From positions 1,426,001-1,490,000 of the forward strand of contig NZ_JABJRC010000001.1 in NCBI RefSeq assembly GCF_013131805.1: a stretch of 64,000 bases of DNA, read 5' to 3'. The DNA comes from Kribbella sandramycini. GTDB lineage: Bacteria > Actinomycetota > Actinomycetes > Propionibacteriales > Kribbellaceae. The first letter of the stretch is position 1, and each line of letters begins with the position of its first letter. Shown here in pieces: positions 44,829-52,569 of the stretch. Below the pieces are notes generated by a model. The model had not been told where the DNA came from and made no database searches. It worked only from the letters and a program-made list of their open reading frames with translations. The translations under genes and the position numbers were made by a program.

Positions 44829-45296
44829 ATGTCCGAACGTCTTTCCGTCGGCGACACCGCACCTGATTTCGCCCTCCAGGATGCCGACGGCAACGAGGTC
44901 GCGCTGAAGAGCCTGCGCGGCAAGAACGTGATCGTGTACTTCTACCCGGCCGCGATGACGCCGGGCTGCACGAAGCAGGCCTGCGACTTCCGCGACTCGC
45001 TCGACTCGCTGCAGGCCGCGGGGTACGCCGTCCTCGGCATCTCCCCCGACAAGCCGGAGAAGCTGGCCAAGTTCCGCGACCGCGACGGCGTGACGTTCCC
45101 GCTGCTCAGCGACCCGGGCAAGGACGTGCTGACGGCGTACGGCGCGTTCGGCGAGAAGACGATGTACGGCAAGAAGGTGACCGGCGTGATCCGGTCGACG
45201 TTCGTCGTCGATCCGGACGGCAAGGTCGCGGTCGCGCAGTACAACGTGAAGGCCACCGGGCACGTCGCCAAACTCCGCCGCGACCTGGGGCTCTGA
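44829..45296 (+). CDS. bcp: Thioredoxin-dependent thiol peroxidase (Bcp-type peroxiredoxin)
   Basis: 155 residues. Peroxidatic Cys in VYFYPAAMTPGCTKQACDFR (near residue 45) with the second Cys five residues later, the Bcp arrangement; the usual K/P-x-x-x-T-P-G-C motif is conserved as AAMTPGC. GISPDKPEKLAKF and FPLLSDPGK follow, and VIRSTFVVDPDG near the end. It reduces hydroperoxides using thioredoxin. Start ATG 44829; a TAGGAT hexamer upstream is a fair -10. It is divergent from the ATP-grasp operon. Confidence 0.93.
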   Translation: MSERLSVGDTAPDFALQDADGNEVALKSLRGKNVIVYFYPAAMTPGCTKQACDFRDSLDSLQAAGYAVLGISPDKPEKLAKFRDRDGVTFPLLSDPGKDVLTAYGAFGEKTMYGKKVTGVIRSTFVVDPDGKVAVAQYNVKATGHVAKLRRDLGL

Positions 45297-45347
45297 CGGA
45301 GGGAAACCTTCGACCGTTTCATGCAAGCGGTCCAGGGAGCGGGCAAA

Positions 45348-45371
45348 GCGGTGTGAGTTGGATCACACCGC
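45348..45371. promoter_or_regulatory. CRP/GlxR-type site upstream of the vWA gene
   Basis: GCGGTGTGAGTTGGATCACACCGC has perfect 9-bp arms and contains TGTGA-N6-TCACA, the CRP consensus and a close fit to actinobacterial GlxR/Crp sites. It lies 193 bases before the vWA gene start and 51 bases past the bcp stop; a role as bcp terminator is an alternative. The 268-base gap otherwise holds a TACTCT -10-like box near 45520. Confidence 0.65.
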
Positions 45372-45563
45372 GAGTTGAGCGATCCGCAGTGACGACGTCA
45401 CCGACGGTGAGATTTTCCGCTTTCCTGTGAAGCAGCAGTACTGGCAAGCGCTTTGCGGTCTTCCGGAGGCCCCGTTTCGGTTCGTGGCGAACTTCGCCCT
45501 GACCAGCCGAAACCGGATACTCTGCGCGCGCAGTCAGCCTCTGGGAGGGAGGGACCTGCCGCG

Positions 45564-47225
45564 ATGGGAAAACATTCCTCTGCGGTCACGCGAAGTAACA
45601 AGAGCAGCAGCACCAACCGCCGGCCCGTGTACATCACCGCGGTCGGACTACTGGTGCTCGCCATCGGCGGTGTGTTCGTGGTCCGCTCCTTCGGGTCGGA
45701 GTCCGGCGCCGACGGTTTCCTCGGCGGCAAGGCCTGTGACGACCCCGCCCAGGTCTCGCTGAGCACCACACCCGAGGTGCAGGGCCCGCTGGAGGCCGCG
45801 GCGAAGTCGCTGTCGGCCAAGGGCGGCGAGAACGGCATCCCGTGCCTGCAGTTCACGATCACCGCCGCCTCGGCGTCCCGCGTGGCAAGAGACATCCAGA
45901 GCGGTAGCGACAACCGGCCCGACCTGTGGATCCCCGACTCGTCGCTGTGGGTCTCCCAGGCCGACGACGGCGAGTCCGTGCCGACCGTCGCCGTCCCGTC
46001 GATCGCCAGCTCGCCGCTGGTACTCGCGGGCCTCAGCGCGAACTTCGCCGACACCTCGTCCTGGCTGGGCACCTTCGCGGGCGCCGAGCCCGCGCTGCTC
46101 GACCCGCTGAACACCTCGGCGGGCGCGCTGGCGCTGCTCGCCGTCCAGTCCGAGCGGCAGAAGACGTCGACGTCGAACAACGACGTCGCCCAGGTCGTCG
46201 TCCCGCTCGCGCAGCGGCTCGGCTCGATGCCGAAGCCGTACACCGACGCCGGCGTCGTCCTCAGCCGCGCGGCGCGCGAGGGCAGCAAGGTCATCGTCCC
46301 GGTCTCGGAGCAGGGCTTCGTGAAGTTCCAGGAGGAGCACCCGGAGAGCCTGACCAAGGCCGTCATCCCGAGCACCGGCACCCTGGCGCTGGACTACCCG
46401 ATCGTCGTCACCGCCAAGACCGACACCACGAAGGCCACCGACGCCGCCAAGGCGCTCGCCTCCGAGGTGATCAGCGACGCCTTCACCAAGGAGCTCGACA
46501 AGACCGGCCTGCGGGTGCCGAGCCTCACCCCGCTGACCGGCGGCCGCGGCGTCGGCGACGTCCAGCAGCTCCCGAAGCCGAACGCCGACGGCATCAACAC
46601 CGCCCTCGGCAACTGGAGCCGGCTGTCGCTGTCGACCCACTCGCTCGCGGTCATCGACGTCTCCGGCTCGATGGCGGAGAAGGTCGGCAACAAGACCCGC
46701 ATGCAGCTGACCATCGAGGCGGCCGGCGGCGGCCTGCAGATGTTCCCCAACGAGGCCGCCCTGGGCCTGTGGACCTTCTCCACCAAGATCGGCCGCGACG
46801 GCGCCGACTTCAAGGAGCTGGTCCCGATCCGGACCCTGTCGCCGAACCAGCGGCAGAAGATCCTGAACAACCTCAAGGCCCAGCGCCCGACCCCGAACGG
46901 CGGCACCGGTCTCTACGACACCGCCATCGCCGCCGTCCGCGCCGTCCGCCAGCAGTACCAGTCGGATGCCGTCAACTCGATCCTGCTGTTCACCGACGGC
47001 AAGAACGACGACCCCGGCAGCCCCAGCCTCGAGGACACCATCCGCGCCCTCGAAGGCCTCCGCGACCCGGCCCGCCCGGTCCGCATCATCGCCATCGGCA
47101 TGGGCCCCGACGCCAACCCCGAAGAACTCCGCCGCCTCGCCCAAGCCACCGGCGGCCAGTCCTACGTGGCCGAAGACCCCAGCGACCTCAAAGCCGTCTT
47201 CGTAGACGCCCTCCAAAGCCGCTGA
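45564..47225 (+). CDS. Membrane-anchored solute-binding protein fused to a vWA domain
   Basis: 553 residues. One N-terminal membrane anchor (residues 22-42, PVYITAVGLLVLAIGGVFVV), a periplasmic-binding-protein-like region (about 50-345, with PDLWIPDSSLWV, LDYPIVVTAK) and a von Willebrand A domain (about 370-545) with the MIDAS sequence AVIDVSGSMAEKVG, the threonine loop GGTGLYDTA and LLFTDGKND. It belongs to a family of extracellular vWA/solute-binding fusions of unknown ligand. GGAGGGAGGG precedes the ATG. A hairpin ends the transcription unit at 47234. Confidence 0.9.
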   Translation: MGKHSSAVTRSNKSSSTNRRPVYITAVGLLVLAIGGVFVVRSFGSESGADGFLGGKACDDPAQVSLSTTPEVQGPLEAAAKSLSAKGGENGIPCLQFTITAASASRVARDIQSGSDNRPDLWIPDSSLWVSQADDGESVPTVAVPSIASSPLVLAGLSANFADTSSWLGTFAGAEPALLDPLNTSAGALALLAVQSERQKTSTSNNDVAQVVVPLAQRLGSMPKPYTDAGVVLSRAAREGSKVIVPVSEQGFVKFQEEHPESLTKAVIPSTGTLALDYPIVVTAKTDTTKATDAAKALASEVISDAFTKELDKTGLRVPSLTPLTGGRGVGDVQQLPKPNADGINTALGNWSRLSLSTHSLAVIDVSGSMAEKVGNKTRMQLTIEAAGGGLQMFPNEAALGLWTFSTKIGRDGADFKELVPIRTLSPNQRQKILNNLKAQRPTPNGGTGLYDTAIAAVRAVRQQYQSDAVNSILLFTDGKNDDPGSPSLEDTIRALEGLRDPARPVRIIAIGMGPDANPEELRRLAQATGGQSYVAEDPSDLKAVFVDALQSR

Positions 47226-47233
47226 CCCACCCC

Positions 47234-47261
47234 GCTCCCCTAGGATGTCGCCTAGGGGAGC
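47234..47261 (+). terminator. Hairpin between the vWA gene and tRNA-Leu
   Basis: GCTCCCCTAGG (47234-47244) pairs perfectly with CCTAGGGGAGC (47251-47261) around a six-base loop, nine bases past the vWA stop codon. A C-rich rather than T-rich tail follows. Confidence 0.7.
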
Positions 47262-47272
47262 CCCTCCCCCCA

Positions 47273-47356
47273 GCCAGAGTGGTGGAACGGCAGACACGCC
47301 GGCTTTAGGTGCCGGTGCCCCCGGGCGTGCGGGTTCAAATCCCGTCTCTGGTACCA
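47273..47356 (+). tRNA. tRNA-Leu (anticodon TAG)
   Basis: 84 nt including an encoded CCA. Acceptor arms GCCAGAG and CTCTGGT (one G-U pair), TGG...A D-arm, anticodon stem CCGGC/GCCGG with loop TTTAGGT (anticodon TAG, reads CTA/CTG), a long variable arm (GTGCCCCCGGGCGT), and TΨC arm GCGGGTTCAAATCCCGT. The long variable arm and the anticodon fix it as a class II tRNA-Leu. Confidence 0.97.
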
Positions 47357-47366
47357 AACGGCGCGG

Positions 47367-48611
47367 TCAGTTGCAGCAGTTGGCGACGGGCAGGTTCGAG
47401 GAGCAGACGCCGGTTTCGGGTAGGGCCAGGTGGACGGCGCGGGCGGCGGGCCAGTCGCCGGCGAGGGCGGCGACGACCGAGCGGGCTTGTTCGTAGCCGG
47501 TGGCGAGCAGGAAGGTGGGGGCTCGGCCGTAGGACTTGGCGCCGATGGCGTAGTAGCCGGGCTCGGGGTGGGTGAGTTCGTCGACGCCGTGCGGCGGCAC
47601 CGTTCCGCAGGAGTGCTGGTTCGGGTCGATGAGTGGGGCGAGGGCGCGGGTCGAGCCGAGGATGGGGTCGAGGTCGAGGCGTAGTTCGCTGACGATGTCG
47701 TGGTCGGGGCGGAAGCCGGTCGAGTTGACGACGGTGTCGACGGTCAGGTGGGTGTCGCCTGCGCTGAGTTGGACGCCGTCCGCGGTGGCGGTCAGCTGGT
47801 CGGTGCGGAAGTTGCCGACGAGGGTGATGCGGCCGGAGTCCACCAGCTGCTTGAGGCGGGTGCCGAGTGCGCCGCGGGCGGGGAGTTCGTCGGCCGCACC
47901 ACCGCCGTAGGTGCGGGCCTGGTCGGCGCCGCGGACGACCCAGTACACCTCGGTGCCTGGTACGTCGGCGGCCAGCTCGCCCAGCTCCAGCAGGGTGGTC
48001 GACGCGGAGTGGCCGGCGCCGACGACCGCCGTACGACGTCCGGCGTACCGGTCGCGGTCGCGGCCGCGGACGTCGGGGAGGGCGGGTGCAATGTGGTCGA
48101 CGGCGAGGGTCTCGCCGCGGGCGGGGATGCCGGAGCCACCCAGCACGTTCGGACGACGCCAGGTGCCGGAGGCGTCGATGACTGAGGCGGCGAGTAGCTC
48201 GGTGCCGTCGGTGAGGCGGATCAGGAAGGGTGCGTGCTCGCGACCGGCGGTGCGGACCCGGTCGAACCCGACGCGGGTGACTGCTGCGACCTCGGCGTCA
48301 TACCGGATCCGGCCGGACAGCTGCGGGGTCTTGGTCAGCGGTTCGAGGTAGGCGTCGATCAGGTCACCGCCGGTCGGCAGCTTGCCCAGCTCTGGTTCTG
48401 CCCAGCCGCCGGCGGACTCGAGTAGCCGCCGGGCCGCGGGGTCGATGTCGTAGCGCCACGGGCTGAACAGCCGCACGTGCCGCCACTCGTCGACCGCCGC
48501 CGCGACACTCGCACCCGATTCCAGCACCAAGAAGTCGAGCCCGCGCTCGGCCAGCTGCGCAGCCGCCGCCAGACCAACCGGCCCAGCACCGATCACCACC
48601 ACAGTCCGCAT
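47367..48611 (-). CDS. FAD/NAD(P)-dependent flavoprotein of the arsenic cluster (ArsO-like)
   Basis: 414 residues. FAD motif VVVIGAGPVGLAAAAQLAER, LFSPWRYDIDPAARRLL, the NADPH motif RRTAVVGAGHSASTTLLELG near 195, and a closing VDTVVNSTGFRPDHDIV near 290. This is a flavin-containing-monooxygenase or thioredoxin-reductase-like layout. The last 18 residues hold three cysteines (LPETGVCSSN and NCCN), which suits thiol or arsenic chemistry. It is divergent from arsR and arsC, and similar flavoproteins occur in other ars operons. Start ATG 48611 with GGAG upstream. Confidence 0.8.
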   Translation of the reverse strand: MRTVVVIGAGPVGLAAAAQLAERGLDFLVLESGASVAAAVDEWRHVRLFSPWRYDIDPAARRLLESAGGWAEPELGKLPTGGDLIDAYLEPLTKTPQLSGRIRYDAEVAAVTRVGFDRVRTAGREHAPFLIRLTDGTELLAASVIDASGTWRRPNVLGGSGIPARGETLAVDHIAPALPDVRGRDRDRYAGRRTAVVGAGHSASTTLLELGELAADVPGTEVYWVVRGADQARTYGGGAADELPARGALGTRLKQLVDSGRITLVGNFRTDQLTATADGVQLSAGDTHLTVDTVVNSTGFRPDHDIVSELRLDLDPILGSTRALAPLIDPNQHSCGTVPPHGVDELTHPEPGYYAIGAKSYGRAPTFLLATGYEQARSVVAALAGDWPAARAVHLALPETGVCSSNLPVANCCN

Positions 48612-48660
48612 GATCACTCCACTGTCTAGACGTTCATCTAATTAACGCCACCCACCTTGC

Positions 48661-48685
48661 ATCTTGATTAGATGGAAGTCAAGAT
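48661..48685. promoter_or_regulatory. ArsR-type operator
   Basis: ATCTTGA (48661-48667) and TCAAGAT (48679-48685) are perfect 7-bp arms with an 11-base spacer between the divergent flavoprotein and arsR genes. TTGA...TCAA half-sites of this kind are typical for ArsR repressors. Confidence 0.7.
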
Positions 48686-48691
48686 AGACAT

Positions 48692-49033
48692 GTGTCGAAA
48701 CAAGAGTGCTGTACGCCGATCTCGGTGGCACCGCTCGCGGCGGAGGCTGCGGGGGTCGGGGCCGGGGTTTTCAAGGCGTTGGGTGATCCGGTGCGGTTGC
48801 GGCTGATGTCGATCATTGCGTCCGCCGAAGGGGAGGTGTGCGTGTGTGACATCACCCCGCACTTCGACGTCTCCGGGCCGACCATTTCGCACCATCTGAA
48901 GGTGTTGCGCGAGGCCGGGCTGGTCGACTGCGAGCGCCGCGGGACGTGGGTCTACTACTGGCCAATCCCGGCGCGGCTGGAGTGGATCGCCAGCCTGCTT
49001 GCCGTTCCCGCAACCAACCAACGCCATGCCTGA
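48692..49033 (+). CDS. arsR: ArsR-family arsenic-responsive repressor
   Basis: 113 residues. Winged helix with GEVCVCDITPHFDVSGPTIS; the CVCD motif is the arsenite-binding pair of classical ArsR, and a further CC occurs at the N terminus (SKQECCTP). The recognition helix is HHLKVLREAGLVDCERRGTW, with another Cys. Start GTG 48692. Its stop overlaps the start of arsC by eight bases, so the two are co-translated. The operator at 48661 lies directly in front. Confidence 0.92.
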   Translation: MSKQECCTPISVAPLAAEAAGVGAGVFKALGDPVRLRLMSIIASAEGEVCVCDITPHFDVSGPTISHHLKVLREAGLVDCERRGTWVYYWPIPARLEWIASLLAVPATNQRHA

Positions 49034-49418
49034 GGTCCTCTTCGTCTGCGTACACAACGCCGGCCGCTCTCAGATGGCCGCGGCCCTCCTCGACCACCAC
49101 GCCGCCGGCCGCGTCGTCGTCCGCTCCGCCGGCTCCCAGCCCGCCGACCAGCTCAACCCCGCGGTCGTCGAGGCCATGGCCGAGCTCGGCCTGGACATCT
49201 CCAAGGAGTTCCCCAAGCCGCTGACCGAGGACGCCGTACAGGCCGCCGACGTCGTCATCACCATGGGCTGCGGCGACGAATGCCCTTATTTTCCAGGCAA
49301 GCGCTACCTCGACTGGAAACTCGACGACCCGGCCGGCCAAGGCCTGGACGCCGTCCGCCCGATCCGGGACGAGATCGACACCCGCGTCCGCGCCCTTCTC
49401 GACGAGCTACTCGGATAG
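49026..49418 (+). CDS. arsC: Arsenate reductase, low-molecular-weight phosphatase type
   Basis: 130 residues. The P-loop VLFVCVHNAGRSQMAAALLD carries the nucleophilic Cys and Arg of LMW-phosphatase-type ArsC; the second and third cysteines are in ITMGCGDECPYFPGKRYLDW, and DPAGQGLDAVRPIRDEI holds the catalytic Asp. Such enzymes use thioredoxin or, in actinobacteria, mycothiol to reduce arsenate to arsenite. No arsB or acr3 gene is linked to it here. The ATG overlaps the end of arsR. Confidence 0.95.
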   Translation: MPEVLFVCVHNAGRSQMAAALLDHHAAGRVVVRSAGSQPADQLNPAVVEAMAELGLDISKEFPKPLTEDAVQAADVVITMGCGDECPYFPGKRYLDWKLDDPAGQGLDAVRPIRDEIDTRVRALLDELLG

Positions 49419-49435
49419 GCCGGCCCGAGCGCGCA

Positions 49436-49876
49436 TCACCGGGCGGTGCGGAGGGCCTGGACGGTCGGCGCCAGGGTGGGGTCGGTGGCGTGCTGGTTGA
49501 GGGTGGCGGAGAGGACTTCGGCGTAGGTGGCGCGGGCTTGGGCGTGGCGCTCGCGACCTTCAGGGGTGATGACGGCGTAGACGCCGCGCTTGTCGGAGGG
49601 GCAGAGGTCTTTGTAGGCGTAGCCGGCGGTTTCGAGGCGGGACACCAGGCGAGTGACCGACGACTGATTGAGGCCGACCTTGTCGGCCAGCTCCTGCATG
49701 CGGAGCTCGTTGGTGGACGACGCCGCCAAGTGTTCGAGGGAGCGGTAGTCGGAGAGGGCCAGGCCGTGGCGGGTTTGGAGGGCCTGGGCCAGCTCGCGTT
49801 CGACACGGGCGTGCAGCGCGAGGACGCGGTCCCATGCGCTGCGGTCGGAGGCGAGGGCGACGGCCGGGGTTGCCAT
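49436..49876 (-). CDS. MarR-family regulator of the adjacent SMR exporter
   Basis: 146 residues. Winged helix 35-105: LALSDYRSLEHLAASSTNEL, MQELADKVGLNQSSVTRLVS with the recognition helix, and the wing GYAYKDLCPSDKRGVYAVIT. It is divergent from a pair of SMR genes; two matching palindromes in the 106-base gap are likely its sites. Start ATG 49876. A Cys near the wing (LCPSDKRG) is at the position where other MarR proteins sense oxidants (speculative). Confidence 0.92.
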   Translation of the reverse strand: MATPAVALASDRSAWDRVLALHARVERELAQALQTRHGLALSDYRSLEHLAASSTNELRMQELADKVGLNQSSVTRLVSRLETAGYAYKDLCPSDKRGVYAVITPEGRERHAQARATYAEVLSATLNQHATDPTLAPTVQALRTAR

Positions 49877-49886
49877 GGCCTCAGAT

Positions 49887-49966
49887 TACATGTTCATGCA
49901 AAGAGTTGGCAGAACGAGCCCGGGTTTCGTACCGTATTCTTCGTCAAGTACTTGCATGTACATGCA
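49887..49966. promoter_or_regulatory. Paired MarR operators (TGCATGTACATGCA type)
   Basis: TGCATGTACATGCA (49953-49966) is a perfect 14-bp palindrome before the SMR genes. The reverse strand of 49887-49900 reads TGCATGAACATGTA, 12 of 14 matches, next to the marR start. The centres are 66 bases apart. TATTCT (49935-49940) is a possible -10 for the exporter genes. Confidence 0.75.
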
Positions 49967-49982
49967 TTGAAAGGATCTACAG

Positions 49983-50303
49983 ATGGAATGGCTCTACCTA
50001 GCCGTCGCGGTGGTCTTCGAGGTGGTGGTGGCGATCGCGGCCGGTAAGGCCCAAGGGTTCACCAACCGCCGCTGGACGATCGTGACCCTGGTCAGCGGCG
50101 CGTTCGGGACGTTCTTCCTCAGCCGCGCCTTGCTGACGTTCGACGTCGGCGTCGGCTACGCGCTCTGGACGTCGGTGTCCGGCGTCGGAATCACCCTGCT
50201 CGGCGCACTGCTCTTCGGCCAGCGGCTCAGCTGGCGGAAAGCCCTCGGCATCGCCGCGATCATCGCCGGCGTCGTCGGCCTCCAACTCAGCGGTGCGGCA
50301 TGA
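49983..50303 (+). CDS. SMR-family exporter subunit 1
   Basis: 106 residues, four helices. The essential membrane Glu is in VVFEVVVAIAAGKAQGF (near residue 13) and the family signature VGVGYALWTSVSGVGITLLG is near 57-76. SMR proteins export quaternary amines, guanidinium or other cations by proton exchange. The gene is followed directly by a second SMR gene (ATGA overlap), the layout of obligate heterodimers such as EbrAB. The first member of such pairs is usually of one fixed orientation. Confidence 0.92.
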   Translation: MEWLYLAVAVVFEVVVAIAAGKAQGFTNRRWTIVTLVSGAFGTFFLSRALLTFDVGVGYALWTSVSGVGITLLGALLFGQRLSWRKALGIAAIIAGVVGLQLSGAA

Positions 50304-50668
50304 CCGCGAAAGGAACCCCCATGCGCTCCACAGCCAACGCCTGGCTCATGCTCCTACTCGCCGGCGCCTTCGAGATCGGCTACGCCCTCGCCGTCGGCGG
50401 CAGCCACGGCTTCACCCGGCTGAGCTGGTCCCTCGTCGCCGTCGTCTTCTTCCTGCTCACCCTCTGGGCCCTCAGCACCGCCCTGCGCACCATCGAAGTC
50501 GGCATCGGCTACGCCGTCTGGGCCGGCATCGGCGCCGCCGGCGCCGCAGCCCTCGGCCCCGCCTTCTTCGACCAGTCCCTCACCCTCCCCCAGTCCCTCT
50601 GGCTGGGCCTGATCATCCTCGGCGTCATCTGGCTGAAACTCGCCGACGCGCCTAGCCGAGTGTCTTGA
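50300..50668 (+). CDS. SMR-family exporter subunit 2
   Basis: 122 residues if started at ATG 50300 (overlapping the preceding stop); ATG 50321 with AAAGGAA upstream gives 115. Four helices with the membrane Glu in LAGAFEIGYALAVGGSHGF and the GxGYAVWAGIGAAG signature. Compared with subunit 1 the loop charges differ, as expected for the oppositely inserted partner of a heterodimer. The end overlaps the converging gene by 17 bases. Confidence 0.9.
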   Translation: MTAKGTPMRSTANAWLMLLLAGAFEIGYALAVGGSHGFTRLSWSLVAVVFFLLTLWALSTALRTIEVGIGYAVWAGIGAAGAAALGPAFFDQSLTLPQSLWLGLIILGVIWLKLADAPSRVS

Positions 50669-51239
50669 GGTAGGCGGCGCCTCGGGGGGAGAGTTCGTAG
50701 CCGACTTCGAGGCTGTGGGTGAGACCGAGGTTCTTGAGTTTGCGGACGTCGAGTTTGAAGGGGGCGGTTTCGCGGCCGAGGGAGGCCGCGAGGTCGGCGG
50801 CTCGGGTGGCGGGGGTGGACTGGATGAGGCGGAGGGTGGCGGTGGTCCAGGGGCCGTGGGGGTTGGCGGCGTCGAAGCGGGCCAGGCGTTCGGTGAGCTC
50901 GGTGAGGTCTTCGGCGGTGAGGTCGGTCTGGGCGGCGAGCTCTTCGCGGGGGTCGGGGCCTTTGACCAGGTGGAAGCGGATCAGGAAGGTCGGCCAGGAC
51001 TCCTCGCCGCGGAGGCGGCGGAGGATGTCGCCGGCGTTGCGGCGGTCGGCGAGGGCGACGTCGGGGTCGTTGTCGGCGATCAGCGCGGGGTTGATCTCGC
51101 TGATGCTGTCGATCTGGATGCGGCCGGCGTTGGTCCGGTAGATGCGGCCCTCCACCACCCGGGCCTCGGACCAGCGCCGGTACGCCGACGTGATCCAGCC
51201 GTCCTCGACACCTTCGCGATCGGTTCCGGCGAACAACAT
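50652..51239 (-). CDS. Conserved hypothetical protein with C-terminal winged-helix character
   Basis: 195 residues, family not named. The N-terminal third is beta-rich (VVEGRIYRTNAGRIQIDSIS), the middle helical and charged (LTAEDLTELTERLARFDAA), and the end is like a winged helix (RAADLAASLGRETAPFKLDV, KLKNLGLTHSLEVGYELSPR). A DNA- or RNA-binding role is possible. It follows rdgB by one base and is probably the last gene of the rph-rdgB operon. Confidence 0.65.
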   Translation of the reverse strand: MLFAGTDREGVEDGWITSAYRRWSEARVVEGRIYRTNAGRIQIDSISEINPALIADNDPDVALADRRNAGDILRRLRGEESWPTFLIRFHLVKGPDPREELAAQTDLTAEDLTELTERLARFDAANPHGPWTTATLRLIQSTPATRAADLAASLGRETAPFKLDVRKLKNLGLTHSLEVGYELSPRGAAYLKTLG

Positions 51240-51240
51240 G

Positions 51241-51846
51241 TCAGGCCCCCAATGCTTTCGCGACGATCGGCGCGAGCGCGCGCAGGGCCTTGCCCCGGTG
51301 GCTGATCGCGTCCTTCTCCTCGATCGACAGCTCGGCCGTCGTCCGGTCGTAGCCCTCGGCCGCGAACAGGACGTCGTACCCGAAGCCGCCCGAGCCGCGG
51401 ACCTCGCGGATCACCGAGCCGCGCATCTCGCCGAGCACCAGCTCGTCGGCCGCACCGGGCCGGACGAAGGCGACAGCCGCCACGAACGACGCGCCGCGGC
51501 GCTCCTCCGGCACGTCCTCCAGCTGGCCGAGCAGGAGCTGGTTGTTCGCGTCGTTGTCCTTCAGCGGGCCGGACCAGCGCGCCGACAGGACGCCCGGCAT
51601 CCCGTTCAGCGCGTCGACGCAGATTCCGCTGTCGTCGGCGATCGACGGCAGGCCGGTCGCGGCCAGCGCCGCATGCGCCTTGAGCAGCGCGTTGCCCTCG
51701 AACGTCGGCTCGGTCTCCGGCGGCTCCGGGTACGCCGGGACGTCGCCCAGCCCGAGCACCTCGATCCCGGGCACGATCGGCGTCAGAATGCGCCGCAGCT
51801 CCTCGAGCTTCTTCTTGTTGTTCGAAGCCAGCAAAACCTTTGTCAC
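51241..51846 (-). CDS. rdgB: Non-canonical purine NTP pyrophosphatase (RdgB/HAM1)
   Basis: 201 residues. Family motifs: [17 protein letters not shown] at the start, [46 protein letters not shown] and the terminal [10 protein letters not shown]. It hydrolyses ITP, dITP and XTP to the monophosphate, keeping damaged purines out of nucleic acids. The GTG start overlaps the rph stop by four bases (GTGA), the usual actinobacterial coupling. Confidence 0.96.
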   Translation of the reverse strand: MTKVLLASNNKKKLEELRRILTPIVPGIEVLGLGDVPAYPEPPETEPTFEGNALLKAHAALAATGLPSIADDSGICVDALNGMPGVLSARWSGPLKDNDANNQLLLGQLEDVPEERRGASFVAAVAFVRPGAADELVLGEMRGSVIREVRGSGGFGYDVLFAAEGYDRTTAELSIEEKDAISHRGKALRALAPIVAKALGA

Positions 51847-52559
51847 GCCAACGCCTCCTGCTGCAGCTTCGCCAAGTCAGCACAGCCCGCGACGCCCAGC
51901 GAGAGCAGGCTGTCCAGCTCGGCGCGGTCGAACGGCGCGCCCTCGGCCGTGCCCTGCACCTCGATGAACTTGCCGTCACCGGTGATGACGAGGTTCATGT
52001 CGGTCTCGGCCCGGACGTCCTCCTCGTAGCAGAGGTCGAGCATCGGGGCGCCGTCGATGATCCCGACCGAGACTGCCGAGACCGTGCCGGTGAGCGGCTC
52101 GCTCTTCAGCAGCTTGCGGTCGCGCAGGTACGACACGGCATCCGCGAGCGCGACGTAGGCGCCGGTGATCGCGGCCGTCCGCGTGCCGCCGTCGGCCTGC
52201 AGGACGTCGCAGTCCAGCAGGATGGTGTTCTCGCCGAGCGCCTTGTAGTCGATGACGGCGCGCAGCGACCGCCCGATCAGCCGGGAGATCTCATGCGTCC
52301 GGCCGCCGATCCGGCCCTTCACCGACTCGCGGTCCGAGCGGGTGTTGGTGGCGCGCGGCAACATCGCGTACTCCGCGCTGACCCACCCGAGCCCGGAGCC
52401 CTTGCGCCAGCGCGGAACCCCTTCGGTCACACTCGCCGCGCAGAGCACCCGCGTCTTCCCGAACTCCACCAGCACCGAGCCTTCGGCGTGGTCGAGCCAC
52501 TGCCGCGTCAGTGTCACCGGGCGGAGCTGATCAGGGGTACGTCCGTCGATACGAGCCAT
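51843..52559 (-). CDS. rph: Ribonuclease PH
   Basis: 238 residues from ATG 52559. Opening [19 protein letters not shown], then [20 protein letters not shown], the catalytic [17 protein letters not shown] ([20 protein letters not shown]), [19 protein letters not shown] with phosphate-binding Arg residues, and [20 protein letters not shown]. It trims tRNA 3' ends by phosphorolysis. The upstream gene is the SGNH hydrolase rather than the MBL gene that usually precedes it in actinobacteria. Confidence 0.97.
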   Translation of the reverse strand: MARIDGRTPDQLRPVTLTRQWLDHAEGSVLVEFGKTRVLCAASVTEGVPRWRKGSGLGWVSAEYAMLPRATNTRSDRESVKGRIGGRTHEISRLIGRSLRAVIDYKALGENTILLDCDVLQADGGTRTAAITGAYVALADAVSYLRDRKLLKSEPLTGTVSAVSVGIIDGAPMLDLCYEEDVRAETDMNLVITGDGKFIEVQGTAEGAPFDRAELDSLLSLGVAGCADLAKLQQEALA

Positions 52560-52569
52560 GGACCGAACC

